From Lentinula raphanica (lineage: Eukaryota; Basidiomycota; Agaricomycetes; Agaricales; Omphalotaceae), in assembly GCA_027919835.1 (NCBI GenBank), contig JANVFP010000013.1, forward strand, positions 744,001 through 808,000: a stretch of 64,000 bases of DNA. Reading direction: 5' to 3'. Made by a program: the position numbers and the translations under genes. Below, in pieces: positions 21,675 through 31,275 of the stretch (within the stretch, counting starts at the first letter, position 1; each line of letters opens with the position of its first letter). The notes beneath the pieces were generated by a model, which did not search any database, was not told the origin of the DNA, and worked only from the letters and a program-made list of their open reading frames with translations.

Positions 21675-22119
21675 TGTCGAGATATCTTGGAGGAGAAGCC
21701 CTCGAGCGGTTCACGCATACACGAACGGACCCCTACGGTATTTTCCTTCCTTATTTAGATCTCACCTTTCTCCTTATATCTACGCCCATGCTTTCCTCCT
21801 CACTGCCTACGGACTCAAATCGTTACCTTGAAAAGTTTCACATTTCTCGTTTCATAAATTTTCGTACTCGTACTTCTTAAAAGGCGCTAAGGTCGCTACC
21901 TCGTCCCTCAGTCGTTCCATCATCTGTGGACCGCCTGAGGTACGTTCTTCATTCGTTACATTCTATTCATACGAGTACTCATATATCTACCTACAGTACT
22001 ATCTACGATACTTATCGTACTTATTCTGACAGGTACTGTAGTACACTCAATATCAGTCGTTCCATCATCTGTGGACCGCCTGAGTACTATCTACGATACT
22101 TATCGTACTTATTCTGACA
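21675..22119 (+). repeat. copia 3' LTR
   Basis: 445 bp, same ends as the left LTR. The target copy TTCAG follows at 22120-22124, then the rest of exon 5 of 7TM copy B. Confidence 0.93.
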
Positions 22120-22385
22120 TTCAGATTCTTTCAATTGCATTCAACCTCATTATCATCCGGGCCAGAACTCGTCCGGATCCAAATTCAAGCAGTTACAACA
22201 CAAATGCCCAATTTGCAATGCCACAAATATACCCCCTACACAGCCATCTTCCTGTAATGGAATTGGAGAGAGTTGACACTGAGCTTGATACTTTGGAACC
22301 ATCTATGTCAGAGGGGCCAACTAAACCTGGGCCCTCACTCTCAGATGTTGAATCTGGAGACTGTGTAGTTGCAGATGAGCAGTAA

Positions 22386-24233
22386 AACAAGCTCTTGTGG
22401 ATATTTGGCTGTATGATATATCAAATATGTGAAAGAATGTAATTGATGATTTGGATACTGGCTTCGTCACTGATAATTCTTAGTGGCTGATATGCACAAA
22501 TAATAGTAAGTTATAGTGTTCTTCTACTTCTATATGTGAGCACTAGATCATAGATGTACTCAGAGAGTATCTGCATCTGCTGCCACTCTGGCTGCATATC
22601 TAGCCACTGTGAATACTTCAAGTACAAGCACAGCATGCTACTAGAAGCTTTGGATGCAGGCTGAGAAGGCAAAGTAGTGAGAGCATTTCAATTGGATGAC
22701 TAGATGCATTGATTGGTGTAGTGGGAGTTCCATACTAATAATGCACCAAGTTGCTGCAGTTTGAGCTGAAAGAAGGTCAAGAGGCATATGGGTAGTAGTA
22801 GAAACAGAACCAATACATTCTCTGCCTTTGTCTGCCCAGTGCCGAGGGCCCGGGAGGACTGGGGATCATATTCACTACTTTCATATTTCTACACTCTCAG
22901 TGCAGTCTCCTCCGATTCAGAATCAACCTGTAACTGTGAATATAATTAAACTCCTATCACAAGTCAACAGTCAGGAGCTCATGAGCAGAGCTCTTTGAAT
23001 GTTGAACAAACACCCAGAAATCTCATCACGGGTGTGAGTGTGAATGAAGAAAAACCTACGGTCTGATCAATGTAGGGAATGCAATGTGAATCCTGATCAC
23101 TGATGAAGTTGAGATGATCGATATGGATAATTGAACGTGAGCATCAAACATACCATCTGAGAGCCATATGACATCGGGCATGAGGAAAGATAGCAAAGGA
23201 GTACAATAATCACAGATAGAGCGTGGATACCTGACAAGCCTTGTTGCCAGCAGTATTGAGCCCTGTGTGAGCGTGTTCAGTTGAGTCGTGTATGATGACT
23301 GACTCCAGCAGGCTCCGAGTACAGTGTGAAGTCGAACTCAGGCTGAACAAAGACAGCAAGTGAGAGTCGTGAGCAAACGTGGTAAGCGCCGGCCCTGAGT
23401 CAGAGTTTGGCACTTGTCTTGACCTCTTGAACCCAAGACCAAGACCAAACAGTTTTTTTGTGAGATTTTCTATGGACCTTCTGGAGAATTGTCACTGAAA
23501 TCTGTTTCATACGATCCGCTGATTATTTTGCTGTATCTTTCATCTTCCAACCAGCTAACACGCTGGATCGTTGACCGGGCAATACTGACGCAAACACACA
23601 GATCCTACCTGCAATTCTCGTGAAGACCAAGAGTCGCTAACTGAATGTTGTAAGGGACAGGATGAGCAGCAGCAATGATGTTTCCATTACTAACCCTGTG
23701 TAGTTTTTGGGGGATAAGTTTGGGATCGTATCAAGCTTCTGAATGATACATGTTGCATGACGATTTTCGCTCGTGGGTGTGGTTTTTCCCTCCAGGGACC
23801 TTGAGCAAGAGTTGTGTTTACTTCAAAATTTTACAATGTATTTGGATCGTGAAGATATTTTGAATGGCTCAGAAGCTGTGTTGAGGCCTTGGTACTAGTT
23901 GACGCCGGTGACCTTTGCCCTTATCTGCCAACGGAGTTTCATGTTTCCCCGACCCATCTTCCCAGAAGCCTTGACATGCATTTGATACTTGACCAGTAAG
24001 GACCGGCTATATACTGGTATGTCTACGACATTGAACAAGAGTGATAAATCGATAAAGAGCGATGCATGATTCTTTGTGTCATCCAAGCGACCTTTCATCA
24101 AAGACGGGATCCTTAGCGTCTGTAAGATAGAAGGTTTGATGCGGCTATATTCTTTCTAGCATATTGTCTTATAAACCGATTGACTGACATTCATAACATG
24201 CAGTAACCTCTTTTGCCCTCTGTCCGGCTCACC
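22386..24233. other. spacer between 7TM copies B and C
   Basis: No gene recognised in 22386-23640. From about 23640 the sequence matches the upstream blocks of copies A and B and bases 1-460. A TATA-like box is at 24170. I found no cyclin-like relic here, unlike upstream of A, B and D. Confidence 0.4.
24170..24176 (+). promoter_or_regulatory. TATA-like box of 7TM copy C
   Basis: TATAAAC, 64 bases before the ATG at 24234, in the block shared with copy B where TATAAAG occurs. Confidence 0.45.
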
Positions 24234-25580
24234 ATGGCAGACAGTCTTGGAATCAGCGAAGCTCAAATTCTAGGATTGTTCCTTGCCAGTGTGTTCTGGG
24301 GCATGCTCCTCATTACCTTTGTTCAGGTGATGAAATGTTTCCTCTGGGACATCGAACGTGGGCAGCTGAAGTCTGCCTCGAGAATCAACTGGCCTATGCT
24401 GATCATTGCATTACTCCTAATGGCTTTCTCGACCTTCGATGTTTCGATAGGTCTTATGCATTGCATTGAAGCATTTATTCTTTACACTGGACCCGGGGCT
24501 CGGATGCCAGATTCACCGGGTTAACGGACTGGGTCAACATCTTGAAGGTCAGTATGCTTTTTGAGCATCTCGGTGTCCAAGATACTGATGTTCCTTTTTT
24601 CTCTTTCTCAGACGTGTAATATTGCATTCGGGAAAATAATCAGTGATGGTGTTTTGGTCAGTAAAAATCAAACCGAATTCAGTTCGAGGAGAAGAATCTT
24701 AATCACTGATCATACTCAACAGGTCTATAGATGCTGGGTTGTTTACAATCATAGCATAGCCGTTGTTGTTCTTCCAATACTCCTATGGCTGGGGAGTTTC
24801 GCTACATCGATCTTCATCATATATCTGGAGGCTAGCGCAAAAAATCCTAAAGTACTACTTACCGGAGGACTTTCCCAAATCACACCTAGTATCACTGCGA
24901 GTTGGTCAATGTCATTAGCCAACAATATCATCACCACTGGTATGAACTTCTTCATGACATTCTCATATGTGCATTGCAATCTGAATTCTATCTCTGATAG
25001 GCTTGCTTGTCTATCGAATATGGCGTGTGGACAGATCCAACACTCAGAACGGTATCTGGCAGGGACAGGAAACAACGATGTCCATACAGGGGAGTGACCA
25101 ATTTTCCAGTCACACAAAGCGGCGTAAAAGAACTTCGAAACTGCAAGAGGTCATTCGAATTATCATCGAGTCAGGAATGATGTACACCACCATTGCTTTG
25201 ATCTCATTTATCACCTTCGAGATTGGGAGTAGCTCAGCTTATGCAACTTCTGATGTGGTATGTATAGTTCAGTCTTCTTCCTAAACTGCTATTGACCCAG
25301 AGGACTGCCCAAAAAGGAGCTTCAAATCCTGTCAATCGCGTTCAACCTCATCATCATCCGGGTCAGTGCTCGGCCGAGTTGGAACTCGAGTAGTCAGAGG
25401 CCAAGTGCCCAATTCGCCTCACCACGAGTATACCCGCTGCACAATCACCTTCCTGTTATAACTTCAGGGACAATTGACACTGAGCTTGAGTCTGTGGGAC
25501 CATCTTTGTCGGATGGGCGAGGTAAATCAAATGTCTCGAATATTGAGGCCGGAAACTGGGTAGCTACAAGCGAGCGGTGA
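24234..25580 (+). pseudogene. 7TM family copy C with a one-base deletion in exon 1
   Basis: Exons 24234-24547, 24612-24656, 24723-24939, 25001-25257 and 25317-25580. Exon 1 is 314 nt where A, B and D have 315. The paralogues encode YTGPGGS at this point; here a G4 run (24495-24498) is one base short and the frame ends soon after. The other exons are in phase and would give 365 residues in all. The rest of the gene keeps good splice sites and all seven helices, so the lesion is either very recent or an assembly error in a homopolymer. Annotated as pseudogene on the sequence as given. Confidence 0.75.
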
Positions 25581-26283
25581 AAGCATGAGCTCTTGTAGAC
25601 AGTTTTGCTGGAATACAATGGTATTATCAGAGAATGTATATTATGGTATTTGGACAAGCCTTGTCGTTGACAATCATGATTATTAGTAGCCGTGTTTCGA
25701 AAGAATGATAGATCTGGAGAAAAGATGGGCGTAACATGTAAGGTACCGTCGAAGAACCGTATAGCGTGGGTCGTGAGGATAGATGACAAAAGAATTCGAG
25801 ATGAGATCAGCAACGCGTACGTGTTAGCATTGGATGGAGAATGGTTGGCAGCGCTTGAATCCAGAGTGAAAGCTCAGAGCGACTCGTTCTGTTGATCAGT
25901 GGATGATCGCTTGACGTTAATGAGCCCAGTGAATTCTGGGAGAATTAGTCGGAAAGAGCTAATGATGAGTCGAAGAAAAATTGTATGGCGGCAGTTTTGA
26001 GTAGATGGGTTCTATGCACCTCTACGCCATTCAATGGTCCTGGTGCGGTTGCTGGTGAGAGTCGAGAATGAAGCGATAAGCGCCCTCAAGCGCCGGTGAG
26101 TTGTAAACGCGTTACGCGTAACGCGACTCTCATAGCTCTCACTATCCTCCGATAGACTTCGCGTTACCTCGGGATACACTGGTTTCCCCACTCTCCTAAT
26201 CGTAACAATGGAACTACTTCGACAATATATCATGCACTCTCAGCTTCATTCCACGACCACAACCGAACAGTACCCCTTGGAGA
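25581..26283. other. spacer after copy C, with an 18-bp perfect palindrome
   Basis: No gene recognised. CGCGTTACGCGTAACGCG at 26108-26125 is a perfect palindrome. An AAGCGC word pair lies just before it (about 26085-26099). Similar GCGTTAGTTACGCTATC words occur at about 40,600 and 42,310 in the S-gene region. Confidence 0.4.
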
Positions 26284-26970
26284 ATGGCCACCGACAGTCG
26301 AGTTTCGGGACACTGGATGATATTAGGAGGAGAAGTTGTACGAGGCGCCGGGTTCTTGATCGTATGTGTATCTACGCCCAAGATCGTTGACTGGGTGACA
26401 CTCATACAACCACCCGCAGACGATTTGACTTCGACTTCTGTCGCACACACCCGTTTTCTTGATCCTCTACTTCCCCGTTCGTGAGTGAACCCATATCTGA
26501 TTCCATCTATGCTTAACTTAACATAGTGCTATAGTCGTCGTGAAGCTATGCCAAATACTCCATTCGCAACAACAAGTCATAGCCACTGCAACTGCATTCT
26601 TCCACATTTTTTGCCTGAAGCACTCGTCTTGTAAAACGGACCCTTAGCTCCCTCTCTCACTGGTTTGCTGTTGATGAATGCTGCGAGCCAAACGAATCCT
26701 CAAATTACACCAAGACCACCGTTACAGAATCCTGTATCATATCAAGTTGTCCATTGTCCCAGCTCAGGAAGCAGATGGCCAAATGGTGTCGGTGGTGGGG
26801 GGCGAATGGAGGAGTTATTGAAGGGCGGGACGGGTTCTGCTTCCCCTGTTTCTCGTCCTTCCACAAGTACGCCAAAGGTCCTCATCGAATCAGAATCCTC
26901 GCTCATTCGATCAAAGGCGTCTGCCTACGGTCATGTTTTTTCCTTCGTTGCTAAAACATGCGAGAACTGA
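26284..26970 (+). pseudogene. cyclin-C-like relic, unit D
   Basis: The frame from 26284 reads MATD, then IVDWVTLIQPPADDL, then RFLDPLLPR. A plausible intron follows (GTGAGT at 26480 to CATAG at 26526), then VVKLCQILHSQQQ and VIATATAFFHIFCLKHSSC, and KTDP ending in TAG. Further on, degraded ACCYVAAK-like and HIK-like stretches can be found in shifting frames (about 26660-26790). This is the same motif order and intron position as the relic at 478-1050, and it agrees with fungal cyclin C (SSN8). Stops and indels mark it as non-functional. Confidence 0.6.
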
Positions 26971-28233
26971 GGACGAGCGATATCGTCTTCCGTCAACTGG
27001 AAGATCAACAGTCGGAGTGTTAGAAGCACGGAATGAGTAGGCGTAACGTCCAACGTAGTCGGAGGCTCTTGTGAGACTATATCGCGTTCTTGTAGGTCTT
27101 TGTATGATCTATGCTAGTCTATGGTTTACTACCATGGCTTGATCTCGTCAACCTGAACGTCGTTTGTTTTTTCAAAATCAAAATTGACCCAGCGTCCGTC
27201 CGAGTTTGGAGCTAAACCTCGACTAGATTGACATAGGTTGGCAGAGGAGCTATCCGCGTTGAAGTGAGTCCCTTCTTACCGACACGAATGTCGACTCGCT
27301 AACGCCAAGGTTCAGGCTCAGTAGAAACATGCAACCAGAGAATCTGCAACAGTGTCTGTGGGGAAAATTCCGAGCTCGGGTTCCATCTACTACGCGATTG
27401 ACCAAATTTTAGAAGAGGCAAATCAATGCACAGAGTCTCAGTCGTCAAGCAAAGAGACGGAGGACATCCAGATTCCAAACGTGCATCGGCGATTGCTTTC
27501 CTGTTGCTTGGGCCAGCCTTTCAATATTCAATCCTCTAGCATTGCATCAGTCACTCCCAAATCTCCAGTGATTATTCGTCCATCTCGGGTAATACGTGCT
27601 TCTCGGCCTTGATTTCGAGTATTGTCTCATCGACTGGGCTGATCACCTCGAAGGAAGATTCCCAGCCAACTACAATGCACCTATGACGAACGAGAGCGAT
27701 TCGGTCTTCTCAGACTCGTCCCCGGGGCGGGACCTTGATCTTCTCGTATCCATTCAACACAAGGAACTGACTGTCGACTCTTTGAATGTGAAAAACTTCT
27801 TATCGCAACATGGGTAAAGGGAACTCTATCATAGAGTTTCGAGAGTTAGCTCGTATTCGTTGATTCTGGCTGTCCTATCATGGAGCGCTGCAGACGGTAG
27901 TGGGATGTCGACGGTCGAGCCCACTATGCAAGTACCTCAATATCGTTCTCGACTTATTCCACACTCATTCCCACATAGTATAACAGCCGTTTGTGCGACT
28001 CACGAGACCCGTTGTTCATCAACATCAGAGCGAACTTGACATTGTAGTTGGCATATGCGATTTCATCTTGTTCGTTGATGCCAATAGATTCTCCGTCCGT
28101 CTTCTCATTCTCCGTCCTATGGAATCCCATCTTAGAAGCTTTGATGCCAATGTGATTTTTCCACCGGGTCACCTTATAATCCCCTAACTATTGATAACAT
28201 ACAGCAACCCATTCCGCCTTTTCACAAGTCATC
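26971..28233. other. spacer before copy D with coding-like stretches
   Basis: Two adjacent open stretches on the + strand (about 27352-27612 and 27596-27817) have protein-like composition and could be exons of a small or decayed gene. No start, family or second copy supports this. The last part (from about 28100) leads to copy D and contains TATAAT at about 28172. Confidence 0.35.
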
Positions 28234-29557
28234 ATGGCAGACAGTCTTGGAATTAGTGAAGCCCAAATTCTGGGACTGTTCCTCGCCAGTGTGTTCTGGG
28301 GTATGCTGCTCATCACCTTTGTCCAGGTGATGAAATGCTTCCTTTGGGACACTGAACGTGGGGGCTTGAAATTTGCCTCGAAGATCAACTGGCCAATGCT
28401 CATCGTTGCCTTACTTTTGATGGCTCTCTCGACCTTTGACGTTTCCTTGGGTCTCATGCACTGCATCGAAGCTTTTATTCTCTACACTGGACCCGGTGGT
28501 TCGACTGCCAGATTCACAGGTTTAACGGACTGGGTGAATATCCTGAAAGTCAGTACTATGCCTTTTTGAACCCTTTTCCGAAATGTTCAACATACGACAT
28601 TCCTTTCTCAGACGTGCAATATCGTATTCGGGAAAGTGATCAGCGACGGTGTTTTGGTCAGTATTTAAACAAGTCTGGTCTGTACCACGAATTGATTGTA
28701 GTCGTGAAACATACAGATCTATAGATGCTGGGCGGTTTGCAACTATAGCATCCTCGTCATTGTTTTCCCGATACTCCTCTGGTTGGGATATCTGGGCTTA
28801 GGCATATTCGTCATATTTCTGGAGGCTAGCGCAGGAAATCCTAAAGTGATACTTACGGGAGGGATGTCCAAGATTACACCTAGTATCACTGCGGGCTGGA
28901 CAATGTCATTAGTCAACAACATCATCACCACTGGTAAGCTTCTACTTTCAGCCTTTCGGTGTAAATTGAGTGTTTGCTTCCAGGAATCATTGTCTATCGG
29001 ATACGACGCGTAGACAAGTCTAACGTGCTGTACGGTATCCAGGGACAGGAATCGACTATACAGGGTAACCACGGTCTCTTCGGTCGCAAAAACCGGAAAC
29101 GAACGAGATTGCAAAACGTTATTCGAATCATCATTGAGTCGGGAATGATGTACACTACCATTGCTTTCATCACATTCATTACTTTTGTGGTTGGAAGTAG
29201 TTCTTTCTATGCAACTTCAGATGCGGTATGTATCATCTCTGGTCATCCATGAGCTGCTACTATCTGAGACTGAACCACTTGCTTTATGTTGCACAGGAGC
29301 TTCAAATTCTTTCAATTGCATTCAACCTCATCATCATTCGAATCAGTACTCGCCCTGGTTTGGATTCGAGTACCCAGAGTGCCAGTGCGCGATTTGCAAC
29401 GCCACAAACATACCCCCTACGCAAATTCAGTTCTGCAATGAAGGGGACAGTTGATACTGATCCTGAGCTCGACTCCTCTGCTCAATACTTGTCCGAGGAT
29501 CCAGTAACCGCTAAGCCCCCGCAGTCGTCATTCTTGGACGTCGAAACAGGAAACTAG
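28234..29557 (+). CDS. seven-transmembrane protein, tandem family copy D
   Basis: Intact. Exons 28234-28548, 28612-28656, 28717-28933, 28984-29225 and 29297-29557, 359 residues. All donors are GT and all acceptors AG, with canonical GTATGT at intron 4. It is closest to copy A in exon 4 (RLQNV versus ELQ in B and KLQEV in C). Same seven-helix pattern and C-terminal LSIAFNLIIIRIS. Likely a plasma or internal membrane protein; function unknown. It faces copy E tail to tail across the tRNA gene. Confidence 0.83.
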
Positions 29558-29726
29558 GCAGTTGCACAGGAAAAGATGTATGTTGTTCAAGTATAATGGC
29601 TTGCTCCTCATGAAAGAATGTATTTATGATATTTATACTACTCAACCATATATACAATCATTTCTGCCAGTCATCCTCGATAAATCTTACACCATTTGTA
29701 TGAGCATCCAGACCAGCGCTTCTCAA

Positions 29727-29810
29727 GGGGGTATAGCTCAATTGGGAGAGCAGCAGACTGAAGTCGCAAGGCACATCTGAAGGTCCCGCGTTCGATCCGC
29801 GGTACCCCCA
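29727..29810 (+). tRNA. tRNA-Phe (GAA) with 11-nt intron
   Basis: Acceptor stem GGGGGTA pairs with TACCCCC (29803-29809), discriminator A at 29810. The D arm has GCTC and GAGC. The anticodon GAA is at 29760-29762 within CTGAAG. The intron TCGCAAGGCAC (29764-29774) sits after position 37, the standard place. The T arm CCGCG-TTCGATC-CGCGG is perfect, and the A and B boxes are intact. The top pair of the anticodon stem is mismatched. A T run follows at about 29825. It decodes UUC/UUU. Confidence 0.93.
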
Positions 29811-29948
29811 AGGTAGAGTTTCAGATTTTTGCTCGTTTGAAGGCTGAGATGAGCTGAAATGGTGTAAACGCATATCAGGTTTCAGGTAGTCCGTGTTGAT
29901 AACGATACATTTCAAATCATAGTACATCGTACCCTTCGACCCTTGCGC

Positions 29949-31275
29949 TCAGTAGCTCATTTGTGAATCTCTACCCTGTGTCCGTGTCCGCGAACGTGAG
30001 GGATGGTAATCTACATCTACATTCTCCTCGTTTGTAACCATTACTTCGAGGGTCCTTTTCGATATAAGCTCATCTGGACCCGGACTTGTACCGTCCATCA
30101 CAGACGTGAAAGTACGCAGAGGGAATGACGGACGATGCGGTCTACTTGTCTGCGCGCTATAGTTCTCTTCAGGTCGAGTGCTGATACGGATGATGATCAG
30201 GTTGAATGCTATTGAAAGAATTTGAAGTTCCTAATCATATCAGACGAAGTTAATGTTCTGACAGGATCAAGAGTGTGGGTGGAGTCCCTCACCGCATCCG
30301 AAGTTGCGTAGAAAGAGTTGCTGCCGGTCAGGAAGGTGATGAATGTTATCAGTGCGATCGCCGTATAGAGGAATCCTGATTCGATGATGACTCGCGTCAC
30401 AATTTGCAACCTGGTCCTATGGCTGCTACGACTGAAGAAAGCTCGGCTACGGGAGGAGTCGCTCTGTATTGCGTAAACCGAGCTTTCCTTATCAACACGC
30501 CAGATGCGATACACGATCAACCCTACGAACATCAAAGCGATGAGCATGGACTTCCCGGTGTTCAGAAATATGACCGAATGACATACCGGTAGCCAATATG
30601 TTGTTAACAAGTGACAAAGTCCATCCGGATGTGATGCTAGGTGTGAGGTCCGACAAGCCTGGGCCGGTCAGCAGTACTCTAGGGTTGTTCGCGCTTGCCT
30701 CGAGATAGATGACGAAAATGGCGAGACCGAGGTAACCCAACCATAACAGAACTGGAAATGCAACGACGAGCCATCGTCTGTTGTACACCACCCAGCAGCG
30801 GTAAACCTATGTCATATTGCAATGAGTGTCATGTTTCTTCAATACGAAGAGACCCGAAGACTTTACAAGTACGCCGTCACTTATGAGCTTCCCAAACACC
30901 ACATTACATGTCTATAGTAGCACAATGTGAGAAACCCAAAGATCGTACACGTAGCCTGATGGCGCGCACCTTGAGAATATTGACCCAATCCGTCAAGCCT
31001 GTAAATCGAGCGGCAGATCCCCCTGGCCCCGTATAAAATATGAAGGCTTCAATGTTATGCATCAATCCCAGTGCAACATCAAAGGTCGATAGTATAGCCA
31101 GCAGCACTGCGACGACAACCATTGGCCAATTGATTGTCGACACAGGCTTGAACACTCCTTTTGAGTCCCACAACAAGCAACGCACGCATTGAACGAATGT
31201 GATCAGGAACATTCCCCAGAAGACACTGGCGAGGAATAGGCCCAAAAGTTGAGCCTCACTGATTCCAAGAGCCAT
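29949..31275 (-). CDS. seven-transmembrane protein, divergent family copy E
   Basis: Exons on the - strand: 31275-30970, 30911-30867, 30806-30587, 30522-30293 and 30230-29949, giving 360 residues in phase. It starts MALGISEAQLLG and keeps DVALGLMH, YRCWVVY, FVIYLEAS, IWRVD, ESGFLYTA and LSIAFNLIIIRIS. It is the most diverged copy, shares all four intron positions, and is the only one in reverse orientation, so it is probably the oldest duplicate or an inverted one. The C-terminal tail is longer and acidic to basic mixed. Confidence 0.83.

Larger units (their letters stand above)
9049..22119 (+). mobile_element. Ty1/copia LTR retrotransposon carrying a nested gypsy
   Basis: Bounded by 445-bp LTRs that begin TGTCGA and end TCTGACA, with TTCAG target duplications. 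Internal parts in order: primer binding site, one long gag-pol frame (gag, protease, integrase, then RT and RNase H, the copia order), polypurine tract. A gypsy element plus 5-bp duplication occupies 11935-19571; without it the copia element is about 5.4 kb. I see one difference between the two LTRs (T at about 9469 against C in the right copy), so insertion is young. Confidence 0.95.
7954..22385 (+). pseudogene. 7TM family copy B, split by nested retrotransposons
   Basis: Same five-exon gene as copy A: 7954-8268, 8338-8382, 8453-8669, 8723-8976, then exon 5 starting at 9040. After nine bases of exon 5 (ELQ) a copia element begins at 9049. The exon resumes at 22125 behind the duplicated target TTCAG and stays open to TAA at 22383-22385. 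Without the insertion the gene would encode 366 residues with no other lesion, so the insertion itself seems to have killed it, recently. What remains upstream lacks the seventh helix and the cytoplasmic tail and reads into LTR sequence. Confidence 0.85.

Noticed and set aside
27352..27817. Two adjacent + strand open stretches as a small gene
   Set aside because: No homologue, no clear start or splice pair and no second copy in the other array units; kept only as a note in the spacer entry.
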